Below are positions 1 to 8,249 of a DNA stretch of 64,000 nt, piece by piece. The notes under the pieces are model-generated. The model had not been told where the DNA came from, searched no databases, and was given only the letters and a program-made list of their open reading frames with translations. Source of the stretch: Ruegeria sp. Ofav3-42 (lineage in GTDB: Bacteria > Pseudomonadota > Alphaproteobacteria > Rhodobacterales > Rhodobacteraceae); contig NZ_JAKRGB010000007.1 of NCBI RefSeq assembly GCF_022347725.1, positions 186,001 through 250,000 on the forward strand. The letters run 5' to 3'. Both the position numbers and the translations under genes were made by a program. Positions within the stretch are counted from its first letter, which is position 1. Every line of letters starts with the position of its first letter.

Positions 1-470
1 ACAATTTTCACTATGAGATGGAGTTGGCGGTCGCGATCGGCAAATCGGTATTTCGTGCAGGCAGTTCCGAGGCGCTGAGTGCCGTTTACGCCTATGGATG
101 TGCCCTGGATATGACGCGCCGCGATCTGCAAATCCGCGAGCGGAACAAGCAGCGTCCTTGGGATTTGGGCAAGGATCTGGAAAATGGCACCGTATTCGCG
201 CCCTTGACCCGCGCCGCAGATTGGACCCCGGACGACGACAAACGAATTCACCTGAGCGTGAACGGCGAGACCCGGCAAGACGCGACGCTGGAAGAGATGA
301 TCTGGAAGATTGACGAGATCATTTGCCATTTGTCTGGTTTCTACCACCTGCGACCCGGCGACCTGATCCTGACCGGCACCCCGGCAGGCGTCGGCCCCGT
401 CCAGGCAGGCGACGTTTTGGAAGGCGGAATTGATGGGTTACAGCCAATCAGCCTGACTTTGGCGCGGTAA
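1..470 (+). CDS. Fumarylacetoacetate hydrolase family protein (3' part)
   Basis: The reading frame is open from the first base, so the true start lies outside the window; the ATG at 18 is internal. About 155 C-terminal residues are visible. They carry FAH-fold features: the acidic/lysine-containing core around RERNKQRPWDLGKD and the late block RPGDLILTGTPAGVGPV, which forms part of the metal-binding active-site wall in this family. Members hydrolyse or decarboxylate C-C bonds in catabolism of aromatic or keto acids (fumarylpyruvate hydrolase is the commonest annotation for short bacterial members). The exact substrate cannot be read from this fragment. It converges with the minus-strand glycosylase gene, whose stop lies 7 bases downstream. 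Confidence 0.85.
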   Translation, partial: NFHYEMELAVAIGKSVFRAGSSEALSAVYAYGCALDMTRRDLQIRERNKQRPWDLGKDLENGTVFAPLTRAADWTPDDDKRIHLSVNGETRQDATLEEMIWKIDEIICHLSGFYHLRPGDLILTGTPAGVGPVQAGDVLEGGIDGLQPISLTLAR

Positions 471-477
471 AAAGACT

Positions 478-1692
478 CTATTTAGGGTCTTTCAGCCAAT
501 CTGCAGCGAATTCCACGCTGTCGAGGCCGGTAAATCGGCAGACGCGACCGAGTTCTGATTGCAACCTGCTGGTCCGTGCATCGGACCAGCGCACGGATCG
601 TTCCGGCCATAACGCGTTGATCTGAAGCACGCCGCGATCCCGTTGTGCCTTCATGTCTATGCGACCGATCATTCGGTCACCTTCTAGCAGCGGGAACACG
701 TAATATCCGTAAGTCCGCTTTGCCGCTGGAACGAACACCTCAATCCGATAGTGGAACCCGAACAGCCGCTCGGCGCGGTTGCGGTCCCGCAGCATGGGAT
801 CAAACGGACTGAGGACACGGATGCGGCCAGACGGGCGTGGCACTGTATTTGCAACTTCGGTAAGAGGCGGGCGAGCGATCACTTTGCGCAGCTTTCCGTC
901 CGCACAATTAATCTCGACTTCCTCCAACACACCCTTTGTTAGACCCTTTTCGCACCAGGATTTAGCCTCGGCAACAGAAACAGTATCCCAGAACGCGGCC
1001 AATTCCCCCGAAGTGGCAAACCCCAACCGATCCAACGCTGCATTGCACAGCCAGTTCACTGTTTCCTCGGCGTCGCAGGGCGCATTCCCAGGGCACAGAT
1101 GTGTTTCGATTACCCGCTCTGTAAGGTCATAGCGTTTTTGAAACCCCTGCCGCCCGACAACTGTCAGCGCGCCCGAGCGCCAGAGGAACTCCAGCGCGGT
1201 TTTCGAAGGGTGCCAGTCCCACCAGCCGCCCGAGCCCTTTTTCTCATCCTTGCCAACATCGGATGAGGACACGGGTCCATGGTCGCGGATGTGCTGCAGG
1301 ACCGTTGCAAACTGTTGTTCAAACCCGTCCCGGCGCCAGTTCTTCCACCGGGATTTCAGCAAATCCGCATCGCGCTGAAAGCGCAGGTGCCAATGGGGAT
1401 AAAACTCCATGGGAATGACGGCTGCGTCATGGGTCCAATGCTCAAACAAAGCCCTGTCGCGTTCGTACAGGCGTTTGAGATTGCCCGCGCGATAGGATGG
1501 CCGCCGCGAATACAGGATCATGTCATGCGCGCGCGCGACGGTGTTGATACTGTCCAACTGCACAAAGCCAAGCCGATGGATCAAATCCAGCAGGTCCGAC
1601 CCTTTTGCGCCGCCAGACGGCGGCTCAGCCAAGGCATGGCGATCCATGAACAGCGCGCGGGCCGTCCGGTTGTCCAGCCGTTGAAGCGCCAT
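478..1692 (-). CDS. ycaQ: YcaQ/AlkX-type winged-helix DNA glycosylase
   Basis: This 404-residue protein matches the HTH_42 (YcaQ/AlkZ) family in length. These cytosolic monofunctional glycosylases unhook interstrand crosslinks and remove bulky N-alkylated purines. Tandem winged-helix folds occupy most of the chain. Near residues 46-60 the segment FVQLDSINTVARAHDMIL contains the Gln-Leu-Asp of the QxD catalytic motif that distinguishes YcaQ from AlkZ (QxQ). The conserved block ALFEHWTHDAAVIPM follows. The start at 1692 gives the family-typical N terminus (MALQRLDNRTARALF). It lies 4 bases downstream of the LacI-type gene stop on the same strand, so the two may be cotranscribed. The fold is clear; crosslink substrate is inferred from the family. 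Confidence 0.85.
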   Translation of the reverse strand: MALQRLDNRTARALFMDRHALAEPPSGGAKGSDLLDLIHRLGFVQLDSINTVARAHDMILYSRRPSYRAGNLKRLYERDRALFEHWTHDAAVIPMEFYPHWHLRFQRDADLLKSRWKNWRRDGFEQQFATVLQHIRDHGPVSSSDVGKDEKKGSGGWWDWHPSKTALEFLWRSGALTVVGRQGFQKRYDLTERVIETHLCPGNAPCDAEETVNWLCNAALDRLGFATSGELAAFWDTVSVAEAKSWCEKGLTKGVLEEVEINCADGKLRKVIARPPLTEVANTVPRPSGRIRVLSPFDPMLRDRNRAERLFGFHYRIEVFVPAAKRTYGYYVFPLLEGDRMIGRIDMKAQRDRGVLQINALWPERSVRWSDARTSRLQSELGRVCRFTGLDSVEFAADWLKDPK

Positions 1693-1696
1693 TAAA

Positions 1697-2722
1697 TTAG
1701 CGCCGCTTCAGCGTGTCGCCATAGCTGATCTTGGGAGTCAGGGTTATACGCGCGTCGACTTCGGCTGTGGGATCGGCCAATTGCGCCGCGATGATTTCAG
1801 CTGCTTTCCGGCCAATCTCCAACCGGCAGGCGTCCATTGTGGCCAGTTTGCGTGGCAGACCCTGCAGAAGCTCGACATTGTTGAAACCCGCCAGACCGAT
1901 CTGCCCCGGCACGTCGATCCCCTGATCCAGCAGGTATAACAGCCCGCCAGCGCCAATCATGTCGTTGGAGTAATACAGGAAATCCAAATCCGGGGAACGC
2001 TCCAGCATGGCTTGGGTCATCTCGCGCCCTTTGGCCAGAGCCGACCCGCCGGAATAGAACTCGCGATCCTCTATCTCGACTCCGTGTTTTCCCAGAACTT
2101 CGGTAAAGCCTTCGAACCTTTTTCGCGCACGGTGGTCCAGCGGCATCTTGGTGCCCATGAAACCGATATGTTGATAGCCGGCTTTCAGGATCGCCTGCGC
2201 CATCTCACGCCCAGCGCGGCGATGAGAGATCCCAACCATGGCATCCACAGGCTTGCCGTCTGTATCCATGACTTCGACCACCGGAATACCCGCAGAATCC
2301 AGCATCGCCCGCGCCGCCTCTGTGTGTTCCAGCCCCGCGATGATCACACCGGATGGCCGCCACGAGAGCATCTCGTACAGCACCTTTTCCTCTTTTTCCG
2401 GCATATAGTCGGTGACGCCTACGACCGGCTGCAATTCAGTGTCTTCAAGCACCTGGTTGATACCTGTCAGCACCTCAGGGAACACCATGTTCGACAGCGA
2501 AGGGATGATCACCGCCACCAGATTCACCCGGCTGGAAGCCAACGCGCCTGCGATCTTGTTGGGCACATACCCCAACTCTTTCGCGGCGGCCAGAACGCGC
2601 GTCCGTGTGGCGTCCGAGACGTCACCCCTGTTTCGCAGAACCCGGCTGACCGTCATTTCCGACACTCCGGACGCTTCCGAGACATCACGAAGGGTAAGCG
2701 GGCGTTTGGTATCTGTTGTCAC
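1697..2722 (-). CDS. LacI/GntR-family transcriptional regulator
   Basis: The predicted protein has 341 residues, normal for LacI regulators. An N-terminal helix-turn-helix reads LTLRDVSEASGVSEMTVSRVLR, with the hinge-helix region near ALASSRVNLVAVIIPSLSN. A periplasmic-binding-protein-like effector domain fills the rest. I place the start at a GTG (2722), which puts the HTH about nine residues from the N terminus as usual; the longer open frame begins with TTG at 2791 and would add an atypical tail. The subclass resembles gluconate-type (GntR) repressors, but the ligand is inferred only. No cognate sugar operon is visible next to it. Its 3' end is followed directly by the YcaQ-type gene. Confidence 0.8.
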   Translation of the reverse strand: MTTDTKRPLTLRDVSEASGVSEMTVSRVLRNRGDVSDATRTRVLAAAKELGYVPNKIAGALASSRVNLVAVIIPSLSNMVFPEVLTGINQVLEDTELQPVVGVTDYMPEKEEKVLYEMLSWRPSGVIIAGLEHTEAARAMLDSAGIPVVEVMDTDGKPVDAMVGISHRRAGREMAQAILKAGYQHIGFMGTKMPLDHRARKRFEGFTEVLGKHGVEIEDREFYSGGSALAKGREMTQAMLERSPDLDFLYYSNDMIGAGGLLYLLDQGIDVPGQIGLAGFNNVELLQGLPRKLATMDACRLEIGRKAAEIIAAQLADPTAEVDARITLTPKISYGDTLKRR

Positions 2723-2836
2723 TGGGGCACCTGCGATGTTGTTTTGCCCGATGGTAGCGTGAACAGAGGAAGTTTTACAACCATTGTGCAAAGGTCATGA
2801 CAACCCCGAAAAACCAAGGTACAGAGGGCGTTGCGC

Positions 2837-2913
2837 GGCCCCGTGGCTCAACTGGATAGAGCAGCCCCCTCCTAAGGGGCAGGTTGCAGGTTCGAATCCT
2901 GCCGGGGTCGCCA
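2837..2913 (+). tRNA. tRNA-Arg (anticodon CCT)
   Basis: A full cloverleaf can be folded. The acceptor arm GGCCCCG pairs with CGGGGTC (one G-U). The D arm is GCTC/GAGC, the anticodon stem GCCCC/GGGGC has loop CTCCTAA giving anticodon CCT, and the T arm GCAGG/CCTGC has loop TTCGAAT. A discriminator G and an encoded CCA follow. The anticodon reads AGG, arginine. The last bases of the gene are repeated 6.9 kb downstream and an integrase starts just after it, so this tRNA is the attachment site of an integrated element. Confidence 0.97.
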
Positions 2914-2914
2914 G
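2897..2914 (+). repeat. Left attachment-site repeat (tRNA-Arg 3' end)
   Basis: Eighteen bases, TCCTGCCGGGGTCGCCAG, cover the 3' T-arm strand, acceptor strand and CCA of the tRNA. They recur exactly at 9830-9847 in direct orientation. Flanking bases differ on both sides, so this is the full extent of identity. This is the signature of site-specific integration into a tRNA gene. Confidence 0.9.
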
Positions 2915-2950
2915 CGCCGTTTTCCCCTTATTTTATTGACGTTTGACTTT

Positions 2951-2989
2951 CCGTGGTGGTACCAGTCGTACCACATATTTACACCACGG
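2951..2989. promoter_or_regulatory. Nested inverted repeats before the integrase
   Basis: Two palindromes lie between the left att repeat and the integrase start. CCGTGGTG (2951-2958) pairs with CACCACGG (2982-2989), and inside it GTGGTAC (2956-2962) pairs with GTACCAC (2968-2974). The right arm includes ATTTACACCACG (2977-2988), which matches ATTTACACTACG at 9752-9763 near the right att repeat at 11 of 12 positions. Location suggests integrase arm-type binding sites or an autoregulatory operator. Confidence 0.45.
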
Positions 2990-3001
2990 AGACCCCGAAG
3001 A

Positions 3002-4375
3002 ATGAGCGACACGAGGAACCTTGAGCAACCACGTGGACCCGGCACGGCTTGGCGGGTACGCATGTCGACGCCGAAAAATCTTATCGGGACTGAGAACCCA
3101 GAGACAGGCGAACCTTTCGGTCGCACCATCATACGCAACCTTGGGGGCTGCCGACACTTAGCGACAGCACGGAAACTCAGGGATATTGAGATTTCCAAGA
3201 TACGAAAGCTGGAACTACAACGACAGCGCTATGGGGACGCAGCGGCAGACCGATGGGCAGAGGCTATGGCAGACCCTGACCCAGAGGCAGCAATGCTGGC
3301 CCGTGATGTGTTCTATGATGAAGTTGAAAGATCGCCCAAAGAGGTGCGGGCGGCATTTGGTGCAAGAGGTATGGCCAAGTCCAAACCTTTGGCTGAGATG
3401 GTGGAGAAATTTATTGAGGCACGTGCGCCGGGGAACGCCGCTGGGTACACCCCTCTGAAGGGCTCTACAGTCAACGACTTCAGGACAGCGATACGCTATC
3501 TGGTCGACAACCTAGGCAGTGACATATCCAACCTGCATGTAGACGATCTCGCGGACGTTGAGGCGGTGGCATTCAGGGAATACCTAGGGGGCATCGTGTC
3601 TGAGCGGACAAAGCAACCACTGGCAGGGGCGACCATTCAGAAGCTCATGACACAACTGCGCATGTTCTGGTCATGGACGGTCGAGACAAAGGCCACAAGC
3701 CACACTTCAGTGGAACCCTTCACGCTGCCCAGAGGTGTCACTCGGGTGGCTGCTACGCCGAAAAAAGAAAGGGTGATGTATAAACCGGAGCAGACCAGCG
3801 CTTTGTTTGAGGCGCGGCCACAGGGCACACCTATGGGCGCTCTGATGCGGTTGGGGCTAATTTTGGGTACACGTATCTCAGAACTAGTGCGAGTCACTGT
3901 TCAGGATGTAGACGCCGATGGCGCTGGGCTAAAGATCATCGTTGGCAAAAGCGAAAATGCGAAGCGATGGACGCCGATACCTGCAGAGCTTCAAGAGATG
4001 GTGGCTATGCTACGTGAGGCGGCTGAGGATAGTGAAGGCGATAAGGGGCGACTTCTGGGGGCGTTCAGTTTGGACAAACGGACGGGCAACAGCAAGCAAG
4101 CCAGCCAGTCATATAGTCGGCTTCGGGATGATGTTCTGGGCCGACCCGAAGGCAACGTGATGCTGGACTTTCATTCGTTCAGGCACACGTGGCGGACCAT
4201 CGCACATAGGGCGGGCGTTGACGACAGGGACGCTGTGCAGCTTGGTGGCTGGTCTAAGGATGAGCGCAGGGCCAGCGAGATATACAACCACGGGCTAGGG
4301 CGTGATGAGTTGCGGCAGGTGCAACGTAAGATCGTCGATAGGATGCAGACTGATGGGTACCTTAAGGCGCTGTAA
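3002..4375 (+). CDS. int: Tyrosine-type site-specific integrase
   Basis: The protein has 457 residues from the ATG at 3002, which has GGAG about 11 bases upstream; a longer TTG-started frame from 2936 would run through the palindromes and is less likely. Tyrosine recombinase landmarks are in order. A SAM-like core-binding region lies near residues 120-220. The first catalytic Arg is in LILGTRISELVRV, the His-x-x-Arg box is in DFHSFRHTWRTIAHRAG, and the nucleophilic Tyr is probably that of ASEIYNHGLG near the C terminus. The box II triad therefore looks complete. It should catalyse integration and excision at the tRNA-Arg att repeat beside it. No excisionase is recognisable. Confidence 0.93.
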   Translation: MSDTRNLEQPRGPGTAWRVRMSTPKNLIGTENPETGEPFGRTIIRNLGGCRHLATARKLRDIEISKIRKLELQRQRYGDAAADRWAEAMADPDPEAAMLARDVFYDEVERSPKEVRAAFGARGMAKSKPLAEMVEKFIEARAPGNAAGYTPLKGSTVNDFRTAIRYLVDNLGSDISNLHVDDLADVEAVAFREYLGGIVSERTKQPLAGATIQKLMTQLRMFWSWTVETKATSHTSVEPFTLPRGVTRVAATPKKERVMYKPEQTSALFEARPQGTPMGALMRLGLILGTRISELVRVTVQDVDADGAGLKIIVGKSENAKRWTPIPAELQEMVAMLREAAEDSEGDKGRLLGAFSLDKRTGNSKQASQSYSRLRDDVLGRPEGNVMLDFHSFRHTWRTIAHRAGVDDRDAVQLGGWSKDERRASEIYNHGLGRDELRQVQRKIVDRMQTDGYLKAL

Positions 4376-4453
4376 GCGTCACTTCACTGCGGTACTCAAA
4401 ACCATTCCAAGTATGCCAAGCACAGTTTCAAAGAAGGTTATGGGAGATATTCG

Positions 4454-4969
4454 ATGGGCGCAATTGATGGGGTGCCACTACTTCTTTCTGCAGGAGAGAC
4501 TACGGCGCGGCGGGTAGAAAATACAGTGACTGAGCTTCACAATCTAATTGATGAGCAAGGAGGACGGACTGTCTTCGTGAATGGTCTCCGGCTGGCCACT
4601 GCTCAAATTGAGATCGCCGCAGTTGGTATCTTTTCTCTGTTCGAGGCGCGGCTGCAGTCCCATTTCCCCCAAGGTTCGTTTTTCAAGAAGCTCAAAACGC
4701 ATCTAAATGACCTAGGAGAGACCGACCTCTCAAATGACATCTGGCACTACTACTTGGCAATCAACGTACTGAAGCATGGACAAGGTGGCAGTTACGAGGA
4801 GTTGTGCAAGTCCTCTAACCTCCCGTTTTCAATAAAGCTGCCGGGGGAAGCCTTTTTCAACGAAGGCGACGTCGCCGAACCAGAAGGGTTGATAGACGTT
4901 ACCGCAAAGGGCTTTTTCGAGGGGCTTCTTCATACATTGGAAGAGGTTCGAGTGTCATTGGAAGGTTGA
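4454..4969 (+). CDS. Hypothetical protein, element cargo
   Basis: This 171-residue protein starts at an ATG behind GGGAGA, a plausible ribosome site. I do not recognise its family. It has no signal peptide or membrane segment. The first half is likely helical (ETTARRVENTVTELHNLIDEQG), and a central stretch NDIWHYYLAINVLKHGQGG is rich in aromatic and polar residues. The C terminus is acidic. It stands alone between the integrase and the recombinase remnant, a usual place for accessory cargo genes in integrated elements. Its function is unknown to me; being the only intact gene in that stretch makes it a candidate for a host-modifying role, but this is inference. Confidence 0.65.
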   Translation: MGAIDGVPLLLSAGETTARRVENTVTELHNLIDEQGGRTVFVNGLRLATAQIEIAAVGIFSLFEARLQSHFPQGSFFKKLKTHLNDLGETDLSNDIWHYYLAINVLKHGQGGSYEELCKSSNLPFSIKLPGEAFFNEGDVAEPEGLIDVTAKGFFEGLLHTLEEVRVSLEG

Positions 4970-5064
4970 TCGAATGTCAACCGTGGGTGACAATTTGCGT
5001 TGGTCGCTGCGACATGCCCCGGGGTATTTTGGCAAAAAAATCTGAGTGCCAGAGATAAAAAGTA

Positions 5065-5352
5065 GTGCTGCGCATACCCCCCGGTGGGGCCACCTCAGGA
5101 CCAGCTCTCTCCACCTGCGGGAAGTTCCCTTTAGGGGCCGTTGCTCAGTTTGAACGTGAGGTGATGCTTGAGAGGCAGCGGGAAGGGATTGCGAAGGCCA
5201 AGGCTGAAGGGAAGTTCAAGGGACGCCCCGCAATGGATGAGGACAAGGCAACAGCCATCCGTGAGGCATTCCAGAGCGGTGTGAAACCGAAAGACATCAT
5301 GGCTGAGTTTGGTATCAGTCGAGCGAGCGTTTACCGCATCGGGCGGAGTTGA
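5065..5352 (+). pseudogene. Serine recombinase (resolvase/invertase), C-terminal remnant
   Basis: From about 5136 the frame encodes GAVAQFEREVMLERQREGIA and then a Hin-type helix-turn-helix (KPKDIMAEFGISRASVYRIG). This is the last third of Tn3-resolvase/DNA-invertase family proteins: the end of the long E helix plus the DNA-binding domain. The catalytic N-terminal domain with its Ser nucleophile is absent. Residues before GAVAQ (MLRIPPGGATSGPAL) do not resemble the family, except that CGKFPL may be a shifted remnant of the usual TPTGKL. I read it as a truncated, inactive gene. A small DNA-binding product cannot be excluded. Confidence 0.75.
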
Positions 5353-5856
5353 CCCTCATACAAGCAGAAAACCAATTTACCCACATCATTGCCCTGTACC
5401 ACGTTAGTATCTGCCTGACCTACTGATTGCATCCGAAGGCGTGATTTGCCCCCACTATAGCCGTACACAAACGTCTGACGAGCTAGTTAACCCCCATACA
5501 AGCCGTACATACAATTTCCGAATTGCCTCGTTCCATGGAAGTGCGAGGCGATGTCAGCGTGGCGTTATCACCGACCGTCAAGGAAACTGATAGCAGACCA
5601 TCTGTGGTGGGGCGTCCTGCATGCTGGACGTCTCACCCTAGCATATCCCGTGAGTTGTCCCGTGGGCTTCCCTGAAGCGGAACCTATCGGGCACTTCATG
5701 TGTGTTTCCATTCATTGTTGTCATGAGATGGCGGGGCTTAGGTCCCGTCAGATTACTTCGACGTGTCTGTGCATTAGGGCGTTATCAGTTGAAAAGCCAA
5801 GTTGCACACAACTCATGAAGCGAACCCTCAACCCTTGTTAATTGGAGCCAAGAGCA
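5353..5856. other. Non-coding stretch inside the element
   Basis: No convincing gene is present in about 500 bases. An open frame at 5551-5841 has no family resemblance and a poor start. Short near-repeats are visible: CATACAAGC occurs near 5357 and 5496, and CCGTACA near 5461 and 5505. These may be remnants of phage regulatory DNA or an origin-like region, but nothing specific can be named. Confidence 0.4.
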
Positions 5857-6222
5857 ATGAAAGCCTCTGAACTCAACACTGAGAATGTCGCGACCACACG
5901 CGACAACATACCTGTCACGTCAATAGCAAAAGACCCCCGATTCTGGTTTCGCTCTGGTGAAGCACCCAGCACCAACCACATCGACACCCTAGCGAAAGCC
6001 TTACGGTCTGGTCGAGAACTGGACCCGATACTGCTCTGGCGGGAATGCGATGATACAGGCAGCCATACCGGGCGATTGATCATCATGGATGGGGGCCTCA
6101 GGCAGCGGCGTTACCGGGTTCAGCGTGGATGCCCTACTGGGCGACCTATACGGTCAGCACGCGACCAACAAAGACCGCATCAACATGAACCTAGAGAACA
6201 CGACCGACCAGCTTGCCGCTGA
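5857..6222 (+). pseudogene. ParB/sulfiredoxin-like N-terminal domain, truncated by deletion
   Basis: The start is an ATG at 5857 behind GGAGCCAAGAG. Residues 1-75 resemble a ParB-like nuclease/partition fold: a strand pair NIPVTSIAKDPRFWF, a helix HIDTLAKALRSG, then LDPILLW and GRLIIMDGG, the usual spot of the ParB box strand. After about 6085-6110 the frame turns into Arg/Pro-rich residues that are merely the shifted frame of the downstream virion gene. This marks a deletion junction that removed the rest of this gene and possibly the 5' end of the next. ParB-like proteins of this size in podoviruses often lie in early regions far from virion genes, which supports a large internal deletion. 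Confidence 0.55.
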
Positions 6223-8191
6223 ACGTGATGCTCTTGGCACCAACTACACGCGCACCGTCGCAAGCCTTCCGTCAGTCCAGAAGCCAAGAGCGCTTGGATA
6301 TGCGGCTGAACGCAAGCGCGCCATCGTCGACGAGTACAATAACAACTTCGACAAGGACAACGGCGACATTGACGCCTTCCTTGCCCAGTACGCCGAGAAC
6401 GACTTCGCGGCCTACGGGGACAACCCCTTTATCATGTCAGGCTACCGGGAAGGAATGGGGGGGCTGTTTAATGCGGTCAAAAACCAGCACTCCGAATACC
6501 AATCTGGTCTGGTCAAAGAACAGACAGGCACCAACTTTGTTAGCGTCACTCGGGGAGCAATCGACACAGCCATTGCAAGCGGCGGGGACATCATGCCTCA
6601 CGTTCGGGCCATCTACACCGACCATAAGAAAGCCCTCGGGTTGACCTATGCGGAGATGGATGACCACGTCATGATGGTTGCTGCCGAGTACGCAGCAGCC
6701 GGTGACTTCGCAACGGTGGAAGCAATCCTGAACTATGAGGCTGTCGGAGACGACGGCACCAAAGTGGGTTCCTTCTCTCAGCGCCCGAAGTATTCCGAGA
6801 AAGCTGCCCAGCTATTGGAAACCGCCAAGGCCAACCAAGGGAAGCACCTGAGGGAAGCCAACACTGCGACTATGGTGGACCTGAGTGTTGCCGCTTCGGT
6901 GGGTGGGCTGTCACCTGAACAGATCGTCCAACTGGATACACTGAAGAAGAGTGAACAGATCAGCCAAAGGGAGCATGAGGGTTTGCTTGAGCAGAACCGC
7001 AAGGCTCTGAAACGACAGACGGCTGAAGCGTGGTCCGACAACATCAAGCTGGAAGCAGGTAACGAGGCCCTCAAGATGGTGCTTGAAGGACGTGCTTGGC
7101 AGATCATGGACCAAGAGGTGGTTAACCCTCACACAGGCGATACGATCAGTATCACCCGTGAGGAACTGGTTCAGAAGAACGCCGAACACATCATGATGAC
7201 GCTGGAAGGCAAAGGTTCCACACCGGCAGTCATGGCGCAACAACTCGGCGCGATGGGTATCGACTACAAGTATCCCAAATGGCAGGCGGCTATGACCTTT
7301 GGGCACATTGCAATCACTGACGCTCTGGCTTCAGTCGACGCTAACGGTCAAGTTGAGCTACCTGAACGGGCAACCGTTGGGTACGACCTTTACAAGGGCC
7401 TGAGCGACAACCCGCAGGTTCGTGGACGCCATGTTTCTGATGAGGCGGAAGCGATCTACCGTGACGCTGAGTTGTTGGAGAGCCTTGGATGGGAGCCGAA
7501 TGAGGCCCTTCTCAAGTCCGCTACGATTGACCGTAAGGGTGGTCGGAAGTCCCTGTCATCCTCTGTTGAGCGGGGCGAGTTCTATACCGCCGTAAAAGGA
7601 CTGGTGAAACGCCGTGGGTTCCTTGGCTTCGGCGAGAATGTAGCCAATGGTCAGCGAGTATCTCAGGATATTGAACACATGGTCCGCGTTCAGATGGACC
7701 TCGGCGTCCCGATGGAGAAAGCTATCGATAACTCGGTCGAACTCTGGGAACAGAGCCACACCGTGATCAACGGTGCTGCCATCAACACCCGCGACATCTG
7801 GGTGCCGGGCAACATGGATGAAGCCTCCACGGCCTACCTGACAGCATTCGCTGCGGCCTCAGGGGACGACGTCGATGAGCTGACCCTCATGCCTACGTTC
7901 GATGGTTCCAACTATTGGGTGGTCGCCTACAAAGGCAACGTGGCTCACTCAGCGGACGGGACGAAAGAACTGCCCAACCGCATCCACATCACACAAATCC
8001 AACAGGCTGCCGTCGATGCTCTTGAGAGCGCAGGGCCATCCTTGGACGACGTGAACTCCACCATCCAGAAACGCTCTGACTTCATCGCTGAACAGGAAGC
8101 CAACCCTCCTGAGCAGACGAAGGTCACCATCTCACCGGACATCTCAGCGAACCCGCTGCTGGCTCCGATCAACAGAGGTGAAGACCGATAA
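6089..8191 (+). CDS. T7 gp15-like internal virion protein
   Basis: This 700-residue protein is close in size to T7 gp15 (about 750). It is largely helical with no signal peptide. The second half follows the gp15 pattern: a block on ejected-core residues (ELLESLGWEPNEALLKSATI), a region ending in DIEHMVRVQMDLGVPMEKAI, and a C-terminal beta-like segment (NTRDIWVPGNM). gp15-like proteins form part of the internal core ejected by podoviruses to build the DNA channel across the cell envelope. The assignment rests on architecture recalled from T7, not an alignment. The 5' end overlaps the ParB-like frame by 134 bases at a deletion junction, so the ATG at 6089 may be a fortuitous start of a 5'-truncated gene. 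Confidence 0.55.
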   Translation: MGASGSGVTGFSVDALLGDLYGQHATNKDRINMNLENTTDQLAAERDALGTNYTRTVASLPSVQKPRALGYAAERKRAIVDEYNNNFDKDNGDIDAFLAQYAENDFAAYGDNPFIMSGYREGMGGLFNAVKNQHSEYQSGLVKEQTGTNFVSVTRGAIDTAIASGGDIMPHVRAIYTDHKKALGLTYAEMDDHVMMVAAEYAAAGDFATVEAILNYEAVGDDGTKVGSFSQRPKYSEKAAQLLETAKANQGKHLREANTATMVDLSVAASVGGLSPEQIVQLDTLKKSEQISQREHEGLLEQNRKALKRQTAEAWSDNIKLEAGNEALKMVLEGRAWQIMDQEVVNPHTGDTISITREELVQKNAEHIMMTLEGKGSTPAVMAQQLGAMGIDYKYPKWQAAMTFGHIAITDALASVDANGQVELPERATVGYDLYKGLSDNPQVRGRHVSDEAEAIYRDAELLESLGWEPNEALLKSATIDRKGGRKSLSSSVERGEFYTAVKGLVKRRGFLGFGENVANGQRVSQDIEHMVRVQMDLGVPMEKAIDNSVELWEQSHTVINGAAINTRDIWVPGNMDEASTAYLTAFAAASGDDVDELTLMPTFDGSNYWVVAYKGNVAHSADGTKELPNRIHITQIQQAAVDALESAGPSLDDVNSTIQKRSDFIAEQEANPPEQTKVTISPDISANPLLAPINRGEDR

Positions 8192-8192
8192 A

Positions 8193-8214
8193 GGTTCCCG
8201 CTTAGGCGGGGGCC
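8193..8214 (+). terminator. Putative hairpin terminator after the virion gene
   Basis: GGTTCCCGC and GCGGGGGCC can pair around a TTAG loop (with two G-U pairs), 2 bases after the virion gene stop. No T-tract follows, so efficiency is uncertain; the position between two genes fits a phage intergenic terminator. Confidence 0.35.
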
Positions 8215-8249
8215 TCCCCATCCTCCTAACGAACGAAGAAGAACCCCAA

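Noticed and set aside
2936-3001. Longer integrase N terminus from a TTG
   Set aside because: It would encode the palindromic region; the ATG at 3002 has a ribosome site and fits family length.
5453-5470. CACTATAG resembling the core of a T7 RNA polymerase promoter
   Set aside because: Only 8 bases match, the rest of the promoter is absent and no phage RNA polymerase gene is in the element.
5551-5841. 96-codon open frame in the element
   Set aside because: No family resemblance, poor ribosome site, and an odd Cys/His/Ser-rich composition.
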